Below, in pieces: positions 7,360 to 14,005 of a stretch of DNA of 25,834 bases. This DNA comes from a virus. The translations under genes were made by a program, and so were the position numbers. The first letter of the stretch is position 1. Each line of letters starts with the position of its first letter. The DNA is taken from positions 1-25,834 of IMG/VR virus record IMGVR_UViG_3300010354_000564. One strand, given 5' to 3'. The notes under the pieces are model-generated. The model ran no database searches and was not told the origin of the DNA. It saw only the letters and a list, made by a program, of their open reading frames with translations.

Positions 7360-7835
7360 AGATCGCCGGCATTGACCCCGGCTTGTCTGGTGCTGTCTGC
7401 ATTTTTGATGTGACTGCGGGAACCCTGACAATTCTCGACATGCCGACCGTCGAGGTCAAGTCTGGCAAGACCGTCAAGCGCCGACTGTCCGAGCCGATGC
7501 TGGCCGAATTGCTGCGACCGCACGAGATTGATCACGCTGCACTCGAACAGGTTGGCGCCATGCCCAAGCAGGGCGTGTCGTCTACCTTCAACTTCGGGCA
7601 GACGTATGGCGCCATCCGTGGCGTGTTGGCCGGCCTGCGCATCCCCATCACGATGGTGGCGCCGGCCAAGTGGACGCGAGACTTGAAAGTGACTGGCGGC
7701 AAGGACGCCAATCGTCAGCGCGCAGCGCAGCTCTTTCCGGCCTACGCTGCGTCGTTCTCGCGAGTAAAAGACGACGGCCGCGCGGATTCCGCTCTCCTGG
7801 CCTTTTGGCTGCTAACTTTTTCGAAGGATGTCTGA
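7356..7835 (+). CDS. RuvC-like Holliday-junction resolvase
   Basis: The 159-residue protein begins KIAGIDPGLSGAV, the first RNase H-fold motif with catalytic Asp7. Glu64 in ALEQVGAM is the second acidic residue, and DDGRADSALLA near the C-terminus supplies Asp140/Asp144. The order and spacing match phage RuvC-like resolvases, which cut four-way junctions formed in recombination or replication and debranch DNA before packaging. Length is near that of cellular RuvC (about 170). It sits immediately before a YqaJ-type exonuclease, giving a recombination module. The start is an ATGA overlap with the previous gene. Confidence 0.88.
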   Translation: MKIAGIDPGLSGAVCIFDVTAGTLTILDMPTVEVKSGKTVKRRLSEPMLAELLRPHEIDHAALEQVGAMPKQGVSSTFNFGQTYGAIRGVLAGLRIPITMVAPAKWTRDLKVTGGKDANRQRAAQLFPAYAASFSRVKDDGRADSALLAFWLLTFSKDV

Positions 7836-7836
7836 T

Positions 7837-8493
7837 ATGCCGACCGACATTGACCGCCCTTTCATTGTCGTTACCGCACCGCAGCGCAGCGAGGAATGGT
7901 TTAACGCCCGCCTGGCGCGCGTGACTGGCAGCAATGCAAAAGCTGTCTGGGCCAAGACTGCCAAAGGCGCGCGCACGGCCAAGTGGGGCGACTACCAGGA
8001 TCAGCTTGTGGCTGAGGCGCTGACCGGCATCAGTGCTGACGACGTGTATGTCACGTTCGAGATGCAGCGCGGCATCGATCTGGAACCTGTCGCGCGCCAC
8101 GCGTTGGCCCGACAGCTGGGCGCCAAGATCCGCGAGACGGGATTCGTTCAGCACAAGACGCTGCGCATTGGCTCATCACTCGATGGCGACATCGATGACT
8201 TCAAAACGGTCATCGAGATGAAGTGCCCCAAGACGACGACGCACCTTGGTTACATCGAGGCCAAGACACTGCCCGAGGACTACGAGGGCCAGTGCATGCA
8301 CAACCTGTACAATACCGGCGCCGAGCGACTGATCTTTGCATCGTTCGACGACCGCCTGCCGCCGCACCTTCAGCTGTTTGTCTATGAGGTCGAGGCCAAG
8401 CATCTGCCGCTTGAAGAGTACGAGCGCGACCTGCACGAATTCTTGAAGCAGCTTGACGGCCGCATCTCGGCGCTGGCCACGCCTCGCAACTAG
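7837..8493 (+). CDS. YqaJ-family (lambda-exonuclease-like) recombination nuclease
   Basis: An ATG at 7828 overlaps the previous stop but touches the GAAGGA Shine-Dalgarno sequence; the ATG at 7837 has proper spacing of about 8 nt and is preferred, giving 218 residues. Motifs: QRSEEWFNARLARVTGS (the N-terminal R..EW..R...TGS of YqaJ enzymes), Glu83 in GIDLEPVAR, and the PD-(D/E)XK core with Asp116/Asp118 (SLDGDID) and Glu127-x-Lys129 (IEMKCPK). It would resect 5' ends of double-stranded DNA for single-strand annealing. No Bet/RecT/Erf annealase is recognisable next to it; the SSB-like protein at 10216 may be a partner. Confidence 0.9.
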   Translation: MPTDIDRPFIVVTAPQRSEEWFNARLARVTGSNAKAVWAKTAKGARTAKWGDYQDQLVAEALTGISADDVYVTFEMQRGIDLEPVARHALARQLGAKIRETGFVQHKTLRIGSSLDGDIDDFKTVIEMKCPKTTTHLGYIEAKTLPEDYEGQCMHNLYNTGAERLIFASFDDRLPPHLQLFVYEVEAKHLPLEEYERDLHEFLKQLDGRISALATPRN

Positions 8494-8503
8494 GGAGAAC
8501 GAC

Positions 8504-8716
8504 ATGTACGAAGCAGAACAAAAGCTGGCGGCCCACCGCAACCACGCGGTTCTTGGGGGCGCAATTGATACGAACCCAACGGTCGAGGAAAACATCGACC
8601 GTCGCATCGCGCATCTGAAAGCAGAAGTCGATCGGCTGGAGCAATCCAAAGTCGAATTGGCGCCGCTGTTGAAGATGCGTATCCGTGACGTCCGCAACGC
8701 AATGGAGCTGTACTAA
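8504..8716 (+). CDS. Small coiled-coil hypothetical protein
   Basis: A 70-residue protein. Residues about 27-58 (VEENIDRRIAHLKAEVDRLE and following) have heptad spacing typical of a coiled coil. GGGAGAA lies upstream of the ATG, and the stop overlaps the next start (TAATG). It lies directly after the recombination nuclease. No function recognised. Confidence 0.75.
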   Translation: MYEAEQKLAAHRNHAVLGGAIDTNPTVEENIDRRIAHLKAEVDRLEQSKVELAPLLKMRIRDVRNAMELY

Positions 8717-8937
8717 TGAACGCACGCATCTACGCAGTAAGCAACAAAGCCGACGGCAGCAAGCGTCTTGTGAAAGCCGGCACGCCGGCGCAGGCCATGC
8801 GTCATGTGGCCAACGCGCTGTTTGATGTGAAGACCGTGACTGCGCTGCAAGTCGCCGAGCTATTGAGCGGCGGCGTGAAGCTGGAGAACGCAGCGCAGGA
8901 ACCCGAACCCACTGACCAGAAGGAGGAAGTCGAATGA
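8716..8937 (+). CDS. Hypothetical phage protein
   Basis: A 73-residue protein: residues 1-35 (MNARIYAVSNKADGSKRLVK and following) look like a beta-hairpin plus helix, and the C-terminus is acidic (EPEPTDQKEEVE). It starts at the TAATG overlap with the previous gene and has no Shine-Dalgarno sequence of its own, so translation probably depends on re-initiation. The RLVKAGTPAQAMRHVANALF stretch is of a kind met in small phage proteins, but I cannot assign a function. Confidence 0.72.
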   Translation: MNARIYAVSNKADGSKRLVKAGTPAQAMRHVANALFDVKTVTALQVAELLSGGVKLENAAQEPEPTDQKEEVE

Positions 8938-9269
8938 GCGCAAGACCATTCAACCAAGTCATCACGTCGTTTCGATTCGGGACGCTCAATGACGACCTGA
9001 CCAAAGCGCTGCAAGAGCTGACGAACAAGTGCGCCGACACCGGCCGCGCTGGCTCGCTCACGCTTTCGCTGACGTTGAAGCCCGGCAAAGGCGGCCAGAT
9101 CGAGATCATTGACGACATCAAGATGAAGCTGCCGAAGGAAGAGCGCGGCACGACGCTGATGTTTGCGACGCCCGAAGGCAACCTGCAACGCGACGATCCG
9201 CGTCAACTGAAGCTCGATGGCCTGCGCTCTGTTGACCAGGAGACGGGCGAACTGAAGAAGGTGAGCTGA
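8934..9269 (+). CDS. Hypothetical protein upstream of the DUF2303 gene
   Basis: A 111-residue protein with a predicted alpha then beta layout: helix LNDDLTKALQELTNKCADT, then strands (SLTLSLTLKPGKGGQIEIID) and an acidic/polar end (RSVDQETGELKKVS). Coupled to both neighbours (ATGA at 8934; TGATG at 9269). Small proteins of this type often precede DUF2303 genes in phages (recalled), suggesting the two work together, but the role is unknown. Confidence 0.75.
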   Translation: MSARPFNQVITSFRFGTLNDDLTKALQELTNKCADTGRAGSLTLSLTLKPGKGGQIEIIDDIKMKLPKEERGTTLMFATPEGNLQRDDPRQLKLDGLRSVDQETGELKKVS

Positions 9270-10069
9270 TGGAAGACATCGTCAAGAAAAGCGATACGGC
9301 CGACGCGATCAGCGCCGGTCTAATGCTGTCCGAGATCCGCGCCATCGATGGCACGCCGATCGCGGTTTTGCCAGAAGGCGCGCAGGTCCACGAGCTGGAA
9401 AGAATGCTGGTCAACCCGACGCGCAAGCGCGGGGCGACGCACCTGACCGACGCGGCCAGCTTCATTGCTTTCGTCAAAGCAGAGAAGACCGCCGAGACGC
9501 GCGTGTACCTGAACACGGCACAGCAGACGTTCGTTGCCATCTTCAACGATCACGGCGTAAGCGCTGGCTGGCGTGACCATCGCGCTGTCTACGCCTGCCC
9601 GCTGTCGATCGAGTGGAAGATATGGATTAACCAAAACGGCAAGCAGGTCGACCAGGTTGCATTTGCGCAGTTCATTGAAAGCAACCTGCCTGACATTGCA
9701 GACCCGCCAGCGGCCGACATGCTGGAGATCAGCCGCAGCCTGGAAGCCAAGAAGAAGGTTAATTTTTCGTCCGGCATTCGCCTGTCCAACGGACAGAACG
9801 AGCTGACCTACGAGGAAGAGATCAGCGGCACGGCGGCCAAAGGCAAGTTGCAGGTGCCGGAGATCTTCACGATCGGAATCCCTGTGCTCGAAGGCGGCCA
9901 ACGCTATGCCGTGCAGGCGCGACTGCGTTACCGCATCCGTGACGGTGGCCAGCTGACGATCTGGTACGAGCTGATCCGTCCGCACAAGGTGATCGAGGAC
10001 GCCATGAACGAGCTGCGCGCAAGCGTTGGCAAAGAGCTGGAGCTGACCGTATTGGCCGGCTCTGCATGA
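9269..10069 (+). CDS. DUF2303 (YfdQ-like) family protein
   Basis: The 266-residue protein carries the DUF2303 pattern: an N-terminal helix with LMLSEIRAIDGTPIAVLPEG, then FVAIFNDHG, GWRDHRAVYACPLSIEWKIW, VAFAQFIESNLPDI, and a C-terminal segment with VRLRYRIRDG-like beta strands (ARLRYRIRDGGQLTIWYELI). E. coli YfdQ is the reference member. The family is common in phage early regions next to recombination and single-strand binding genes; its molecular function is not established. The start has AAGGTGAG upstream and overlaps the previous stop (TGATG). Confidence 0.82.
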   Translation: MEDIVKKSDTADAISAGLMLSEIRAIDGTPIAVLPEGAQVHELERMLVNPTRKRGATHLTDAASFIAFVKAEKTAETRVYLNTAQQTFVAIFNDHGVSAGWRDHRAVYACPLSIEWKIWINQNGKQVDQVAFAQFIESNLPDIADPPAADMLEISRSLEAKKKVNFSSGIRLSNGQNELTYEEEISGTAAKGKLQVPEIFTIGIPVLEGGQRYAVQARLRYRIRDGGQLTIWYELIRPHKVIEDAMNELRASVGKELELTVLAGSA

Positions 10070-10203
10070 TCAACGGGGAAAAGCGGATTGCTGCGGGGAC
10101 AACCATATCCCATCCGGACGCAGACGCAGCGAGTACCCCACCCATAACGCTGGCCCTTCCTGCCAGCACCGCCCGCCGACGGACTCGGCGCAAAACCGCT
10201 TGA
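10066..10203 (+). CDS. Small ORF, 45 residues, coupled to the DUF2303 gene
   Basis: The ATG at 10066 overlaps the DUF2303 stop as ATGA, like most junctions in this operon, and the frame runs 45 codons to TGA at 10201, 12 nt before the next gene. The product begins MINGEKRIAAGTTISHPDAD and ends in a basic run (ARRRTRRKTA). It fills what would otherwise be the only gap of about 145 bp between genes 7168 and 10812. Its overlap and placement support it; the low-complexity composition is a caution. Confidence 0.5.
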   Translation: MINGEKRIAAGTTISHPDADAASTPPITLALPASTARRRTRRKTA

Positions 10204-10215
10204 AAGGAAAGCACC

Positions 10216-10812
10216 ATGCCCTTAGCAATACCCGGTGGCGGCGACGCCACACCCTACATCCGATTCCAGGCCAGCGTGAACGCGTGGCAAATGTCGGGTG
10301 ACGACGGCAAGCCCGTCGAATTTGCATTCGACCAGCCTGCGGTCTTTGACATCCAGAACGTGCAGCTTGGTTGGCTGCTGCTGGAAACCGGCAACCGTGA
10401 TTGGAAGCCGTGGCCGAACAACGCGCAGCAACCCAAGCCCGCCGAAGGCGACTACAAGGCCGGCTTTGAAGTGCAGGTCTTCAGCAAGACGATGTTCCAT
10501 GAAGACGCCGTCAGGAGCTTTTCCAGCAACTCGACCGGCAGCGTCATGTTCATTCAGAACCTCTACAACGAATGCGAAGCGCATGGCGAGTTTGCGCAAG
10601 GCCTCTCCCCTGTCGTAAAGATTACCGGCAGCACGCCAATCAAGGTCGGCAAGGGCAACACGCGCGTGCCGACGTTCGAGATCGTCAAGTGGATTGCCCG
10701 CCCCGACGTCTTCGGCGCCAACGTCAACCCGCGCCCAGCGCCGGCACCCGCACCCAAGGCCGCTGCTGCCCCTGCGAAGGCAGCGCCAGCGACGGCCGAC
10801 GACGAGTTCTAA
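10216..10812 (+). CDS. Probable phage single-stranded-DNA-binding protein
   Basis: This 198-residue protein has a beta-rich body (ATPYIRFQASVNAWQMSG, FEVQVFSKTMF, PVVKITGSTPIKVGKGNTRV), then a Pro/Ala linker (about 168-192) and the acidic terminus DDEF. A folded domain followed by a flexible linker and acidic tip ending in Phe is the layout of SSB proteins such as T7 gp2.5 and E. coli SSB. It lies after the exonuclease and DUF2303 genes, where phages often encode SSB. GAAAGGAAAG precedes the ATG. I did not recognise a specific family; the SSB call rests on layout and context. Confidence 0.5.
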   Translation: MPLAIPGGGDATPYIRFQASVNAWQMSGDDGKPVEFAFDQPAVFDIQNVQLGWLLLETGNRDWKPWPNNAQQPKPAEGDYKAGFEVQVFSKTMFHEDAVRSFSSNSTGSVMFIQNLYNECEAHGEFAQGLSPVVKITGSTPIKVGKGNTRVPTFEIVKWIARPDVFGANVNPRPAPAPAPKAAAAPAKAAPATADDEF

Positions 10813-10829
10813 GGAGTCTCGCAGCGACG

Positions 10830-10853
10830 CCCGCCATCCCTCCGGCGGGTTTT
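10830..10853 (+). terminator. Rho-independent terminator 1
   Basis: CCCGCC (10830-10835) pairs with GGCGGG (10844-10849) around an 8-nt loop and is followed at once by TTTT. It begins 18 bp after the stop of the SSB-like gene. Confidence 0.75.
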
Positions 10854-10854
10854 G

Positions 10855-10889
10855 GCCGTCACCAGGTGATCTTGGTGGCGGCTTTTTTT
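10855..10889 (+). terminator. Rho-independent terminator 2 (strong)
   Basis: GCCGTCACCA (10855-10864) pairs with TGGTGGCGGC (10873-10882) with one T-G wobble and is followed by seven T residues (10883-10889). The T-tract ends 13 nt before the ATG of the next gene, so the terminator occupies the space where that gene's promoter or Shine-Dalgarno sequence would be expected. Confidence 0.88.
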
Positions 10890-10902
10890 ACCCCTTGAAA
10901 CC

Positions 10903-11649
10903 ATGAAGGAGTTCCTAGCCAGAGTTGAAGAGTGGGAGCGCATCGATAGCCCTTGGCTATTCGAGAAGGCCAAGCCCACGCCCAGGCAACCGATCTTCGG
11001 CAAGGGAGGCAAGTTCACCGGCAAGTTCAAGCCGACTGGCCAAGAGGCCATGAAGCAGATGGAGATACAGATGGGAAGATCATTATCACCGGAGCCCGGC
11101 AAGTTGCCGGATTGCGCCGACAAGAATCAGGAGCTCTTGCGCAAGCAGCAGGCCGCCGCAGACGCCGTTCTGGGGCCGCTCAAACGCGTTGTTCAGGAGA
11201 TGGAAAGGAAGTGGGGCGTTGGCCGATTAAAGACGCTCGTGCCCGAAGAGTGGGCGCTGAAGTTTCACTCTGCTGGCGAGAAGCTGGTCAAGGCCATCGA
11301 TGACGCCGACATGGTCGCCATACGCGAGCGCGCAGAGATCATGCGACGCGGCTGGATCAAGCTGGACGAGCTGGCCAGCGCAGCGGGCGCAGAGCCCTGG
11401 CAGTCGCCAGACGTGTGGGAAGTGCGCTCAGGGGAAAAGGTCTATGCGATCGCGCGCACGGACTTTGATCAATGGAGCGCCGAGCAAAAGGACGGCGTCG
11501 TCATGTACACGCTGGCCGAAGTCGCTGTGATCTTGGAAGCATGGGACAAGCAGTTGGCCGCATCAGAACTGAAGAAGGCCTTCCCGGACGCGCGGCTGGA
11601 GAAAGCGAAGATGGCGCCGCCAATAGAGGACGACGATATTCCGTTCTGA
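10903..11649 (+). CDS. Unknown early protein with an SSB-type C-terminal tip (DDDIPF)
   Basis: The 248-residue protein is mostly helical: a basic N-terminal region with GKGGKFTGKF (about 33-42), a middle helix (LGPLKRVVQEMERKWGVGRL), and a C-terminal half with the WEVRSGEKVYAIARTDFDQW and VVMYTLAEVAVILEAWD segments. It ends PPIEDDDIPF; DDDIPF is identical to the end of E. coli SSB, the docking tail for SSB-partner proteins. I recognise no fold for the rest. The tip suggests it recruits host SSB partners or mimics SSB. Translation is odd: no Shine-Dalgarno sequence, and a terminator T-tract ends 13 nt upstream. Confidence 0.8.
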   Translation: MKEFLARVEEWERIDSPWLFEKAKPTPRQPIFGKGGKFTGKFKPTGQEAMKQMEIQMGRSLSPEPGKLPDCADKNQELLRKQQAAADAVLGPLKRVVQEMERKWGVGRLKTLVPEEWALKFHSAGEKLVKAIDDADMVAIRERAEIMRRGWIKLDELASAAGAEPWQSPDVWEVRSGEKVYAIARTDFDQWSAEQKDGVVMYTLAEVAVILEAWDKQLAASELKKAFPDARLEKAKMAPPIEDDDIPF

Positions 11650-11671
11650 TTCGATAGCCAGAATCAATTAG

Positions 11672-11711
11672 CGTTACCGGACTGTATGATAATCTCGCAT
11701 TTCCGGTAACG
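11672..11711. promoter_or_regulatory. Inverted-repeat operator and promoter-like region before 11740
   Basis: CGTTACCGGA (11672-11681) and TCCGGTAACG (11702-11711) are perfect 10-bp inverted repeats 20 nt apart. Between them is a -10-like TATGATAAT (11685-11693); no good -35 is seen, so activation or an extended -10 may be needed. CATACAA follows at 11715-11721. The next gene has GGAGG 5 nt or so before its ATG. This is the only clear noncoding gap (90 bp) in this part of the operon and probably holds a secondary early promoter. Confidence 0.6.
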
Positions 11712-11739
11712 TTTCATACAACAACAAGACGGAGGCAGG

Positions 11740-12156
11740 ATGATAACCCCTCAGAAACCCAAGCCCGGCGAATGGGTCGAGATCGACCCCACTGGCCGCG
11801 ATCCGCACGCGCCAGGCGCCAAGCTGGATGCTGGCAAGCCGATGGCGTGGCTGTGTCTTTCGGGCTTCTCTAACGCGCTGTATGCCGTCGCTGACGTCAC
11901 GACCAAGGGCGCGCTTAAGTACACCAAGAACGGCTGGGTTGACGTGCCTGACGGCCAGCAGCGCTACATGGAGGCCTTTGCTCGTCACATGCTGGAGCTG
12001 GGCGCTGGCCACCAGATCGACGAGGACACTGGCTGCCATCACAAGGCGCAGATGATCTGGAATCTCTTGGCGTCCTTGGAGCTGGAGATCCGGGCAGCCG
12101 TGCGCAATCAGACAACGCTGGGAGCCGAGCATGGCATTCGTCAGAAGAAAGCGTAA
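11740..12156 (+). CDS. DUF5664-like dATP/dGTP diphosphohydrolase-type protein
   Basis: This 138-residue protein shows the DUF5664 pattern: GAKLDAGKPMAWL, a helix ending GALKYTKNGW, then QRYMEAFARHMLELGAGHQI, DEDTGCHHKAQMIWNLL. The family (recalled as the N-terminal domain of dATP/dGTP diphosphohydrolases) is an all-helical MazG-like fold that hydrolyses nucleotides using acidic/His residues. In phages such enzymes tune the dNTP pool. Some members serve 2-aminoadenine genomes, but no purZ-like gene is visible here. The start has a GGAGG element; the 3' end overlaps the next gene by 26 bp. Confidence 0.72.
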   Translation: MITPQKPKPGEWVEIDPTGRDPHAPGAKLDAGKPMAWLCLSGFSNALYAVADVTTKGALKYTKNGWVDVPDGQQRYMEAFARHMLELGAGHQIDEDTGCHHKAQMIWNLLASLELEIRAAVRNQTTLGAEHGIRQKKA

Positions 12157-12619
12157 GTACCAGCCGCGACCGGTGCTGATCAATCCCATGCAATTCGTCA
12201 AGGAAGGGCTGGCCGTGACGCCGGATGAAGATCTGAACAAGCTGCGCATGCTTGAGCTCGCGTCACTCGAAGCGTTTCGCACAGGCGCTGCAACGCTTGA
12301 AGACTGGCATCGCGTCAAGGCAATGCTGAATGTCGCCGAGACGATGGCCAGAGCCGGCATTGGCGAGGAAGTGTTGTCGGTGTGCATGCAGGCGCAGGAC
12401 CATTTGATCGAGTCAGCCGAGCGTCACAAACGCATTGGCCGCATGGGTGCATCGGGGCCAGCGCTGGCGTGCTGGCGGGATCTGTTCGAGTACCACGACC
12501 TGCAACGCACGTCGGTCACTCGCATCGAATACGAAAAGCTGATTCAGAAAACCTACGACCGCGAGCGCAGCAAAGCGCCAGAGGTCATCGACATCAAGGG
12601 AGGAAGCAATGATCAATGA
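12131..12619 (+). CDS. Hypothetical early protein
   Basis: A 162-residue protein starting with a basic stretch (MAFVRRKRKYQPRPVLINPM), then amphipathic helices (LNKLRMLELASLEAFRTG, DWHRVKAMLNVAETMARAGI, a helix with LSVCMQAQDHLIESAERHKR) and a C-terminal helix region (TRIEYEKLIQKTYDRERSK). I know this type as a recurrent hypothetical in betaproteobacterial phages and have no function for it. It overlaps both neighbours (26 bp and 11 bp). Confidence 0.78.
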   Translation: MAFVRRKRKYQPRPVLINPMQFVKEGLAVTPDEDLNKLRMLELASLEAFRTGAATLEDWHRVKAMLNVAETMARAGIGEEVLSVCMQAQDHLIESAERHKRIGRMGASGPALACWRDLFEYHDLQRTSVTRIEYEKLIQKTYDRERSKAPEVIDIKGGSNDQ

Positions 12620-12791
12620 TGATGAAGTCAATGTGCGTCGTCACCCGCGCACCATGAACGAGGCATTCCCGGGCAGCCCCGAGTACGCGTGCTCGATCGA
12701 GGTCTGCAACAGCAACAAGTGGGAGTTGATCGTTTTCCGCTGCTTAATTGGCATTGGCGTGGTGTCGTTTCTGGTGGCGGTGTTTCGATGA
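12609..12791 (+). CDS. Small single-pass membrane protein
   Basis: The 60-residue protein has a polar N-terminal 37 residues with two Cys (YACSIEVCNS) and one hydrophobic segment at the end (LIVFRCLIGIGVVSFLVAVF). GGAGGAAG lies just before the ATG and the stop overlaps the next start as ATGA. First of several tiny membrane proteins in a row. No function recognised. Confidence 0.72.
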   Translation: MINDDEVNVRRHPRTMNEAFPGSPEYACSIEVCNSNKWELIVFRCLIGIGVVSFLVAVFR

Positions 12792-12994
12792 AGGGCGACA
12801 AGCATCCGTTGGAGCGCGAGCGCCGCAAGGTCAAGCCCTATCCGAACGTGGCCGCCGCTGACACTGTGGCCACGACCGCAACGCAGCTTCGTCGCATAGG
12901 CTGGATGAAGCACTTGAAGACGCTGGCCATTGCGTATCTGGTTTTGTTCGGAGCGCTGCTGCTCGTGGCATTTGTGTCCGTGGTGCTGCGATGA
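12788..12994 (+). CDS. Small membrane protein
   Basis: This 68-residue protein starts at the ATGA overlap (an earlier in-frame start at 12689 lies deep inside the previous gene and is not favoured). The N-terminus is basic (MKGDKHPLERERRKVKPYP), and residues about 44-67 form a membrane helix (LAIAYLVLFGALLLVAFVSV). With the basic part expected in the cytoplasm it is probably N-in, single pass. Unknown function. Confidence 0.72.
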   Translation: MKGDKHPLERERRKVKPYPNVAAADTVATTATQLRRIGWMKHLKTLAIAYLVLFGALLLVAFVSVVLR

Positions 12995-13191
12995 CGCACC
13001 GCTACTGCACATCCTGCCAATGCGACCGGCAGACCGAGGGCGGCGAGTACCGCAAGCTGAACAAGACAGCGCGCTGGCTGTGTCGCCTGTGCGTGCAGAG
13101 GAAATCGGTCAGCTTGTACAAGTCGCAGCGCCCGTCGACGCTGGCCGAGGTCAACCGGCTGCTGGATCAGATCAGCCATCGCCGGCTATGA
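12991..13191 (+). CDS. Small zinc-finger-like protein
   Basis: A 66-residue protein with two Cys pairs: CTSCQC at 6-11 and CRLC at 31-34, spaced like a zinc ribbon, and many basic residues. The C-terminal helix (STLAEVNRLLDQISHRR) could be an interaction surface. Coupled to both neighbours by 4-bp ATGA overlaps. Possibly a transcription or DNA-binding accessory; no family recognised. Confidence 0.7.
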   Translation: MTHRYCTSCQCDRQTEGGEYRKLNKTARWLCRLCVQRKSVSLYKSQRPSTLAEVNRLLDQISHRRL

Positions 13192-13385
13192 AGTCAGCCA
13201 CCGAGCTCGCCGACTACCTGGCAGACAACGCGCGCCGGGACGAAGACATTAAAGCAGCCCAGCTACTGCGCCGGCTGGGGCGACTGCATGACGTTGCGCA
13301 GGAGATGGTCAAGGCAAAGCCAGGCCCGGCAAAGAACGCGGCCTACGCTGAGCTGGTCGACCTATTACATGGGAGGGAAAGATGA
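13188..13385 (+). CDS. Small helical hypothetical protein
   Basis: 65 residues, nearly all helix: ATELADYLADNARRDEDIKA, AQLLRRLGRLHDVAQEM, AELVDLLHGRER. Begins with ATGA on the zinc-finger gene stop and ends with ATGA on the next start. A longer frame from 12930 lies over upstream genes and is rejected. No function recognised. Confidence 0.68.
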   Translation: MKSATELADYLADNARRDEDIKAAQLLRRLGRLHDVAQEMVKAKPGPAKNAAYAELVDLLHGRER

Positions 13386-13576
13386 AAACACCAAGAGAAC
13401 TAGACGTCCTGCGCCGCGCTGTGTGGTTCGAGGACACGCCGCAGATCGTCGACCGCTTGGAGAGCGACGGCGAGAAGGAAATCGCGCGGCACGTTCACAA
13501 GATGCACATTTACCAGAAGAGCCTGATCGCCGAAATCAGGAAGCTGCGACGCGAGATGAAAAAGGTGAAGGCATGA
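13382..13576 (+). CDS. Small charged helical protein
   Basis: 64 residues: VWFEDTPQIVDRLESDGEK, then a long basic helix (KSLIAEIRKLRREMKKVK) that could be a short coiled coil. GGGAGGGAAAG precedes the ATG, so it has its own ribosome-binding site as well as an ATGA overlap. No function recognised. Confidence 0.7.
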   Translation: MKTPRELDVLRRAVWFEDTPQIVDRLESDGEKEIARHVHKMHIYQKSLIAEIRKLRREMKKVKA

Positions 13577-13638
13577 GCGCCTTGGAACTTCTGGCCATCA
13601 TGTTCGTGGCCCTGCTAATCGCCATTGTCATTCAATGA
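13573..13638 (+). CDS. Mini membrane peptide (21 residues)
   Basis: The peptide begins MSALELLAIMFV and continues as one hydrophobic helix to a terminal Gln. It begins as ATGA on the previous stop, with AAGGTGAAGG upstream, and ends as ATGA on the next start. The length equals a single membrane span. Overlaps on both sides support translation. It may regulate a membrane partner; function unknown. Confidence 0.6.
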   Translation: MSALELLAIMFVALLIAIVIQ

Positions 13639-13736
13639 TCGCCATACCTATCGTTGGCGCCGCGATGATCGGCGTGGGAGTGATCGTCGGTGTCGCCGGC
13701 ATGATCGTCTATTTTTGGTTGGAGGGAGAGATATGA
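13635..13736 (+). CDS. Mini membrane peptide (33 residues)
   Basis: The 33-codon frame encodes MIAIPIVGAAMIGVGVIVGV followed by a few more hydrophobic residues and FWLEGEI: one Gly/Val/Ile-rich membrane helix with GxxxG-like spacing and a short acidic tail. It starts inside the ATGA of the previous mini gene and its stop overlaps the next ATG (13733). No Shine-Dalgarno sequence of its own, so it probably depends on coupling. Confidence 0.58.
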   Translation: MIAIPIVGAAMIGVGVIVGVAGMIVYFWLEGEI

Positions 13737-14005
13737 CTGAGCTGACTTACGAAGAGTTTTGCACAACGAAACTCATGTATACGCTAGGAGTTTCTGGTGA
13801 TTGGGGCGCGCATCGCAAGTATCGCAATGAAAGACTGGGCATTCAAAAAGAAACGATGACGAAGCGCGTGCGGAGCGGCGACATTTATTCTGGCTGGAGA
13901 AAGCCAAAGATCGTTTATTACCTCGATCGTGACCCGCGCGAGTTTGCCAACGTCGCAGAGCTGTACGTTGCGTACATGGAGAAGGTTTGCGGGGTGAAGT
14001 CATGA
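13733..14005 (+). CDS. Hypothetical early protein
   Basis: 90 residues with a basic centre: MTELTYEEFCTTKLMYTLGV, AHRKYRNERLGIQKETMTKR, then FANVAELYVAYMEKVCG. GGAGGGAGAG precedes the ATG, which overlaps the previous stop. The basic helical centre could bind nucleic acid. No family recognised. Confidence 0.72.
   Translation: MTELTYEEFCTTKLMYTLGVSGDWGAHRKYRNERLGIQKETMTKRVRSGDIYSGWRKPKIVYYLDRDPREFANVAELYVAYMEKVCGVKS

Noticed and set aside
11740-12156. Evidence for a 2-aminoadenine (Z) genome
   Set aside because: Only a DUF5664-like protein is present; no PurZ-type synthetase or matching polymerase is in the window.
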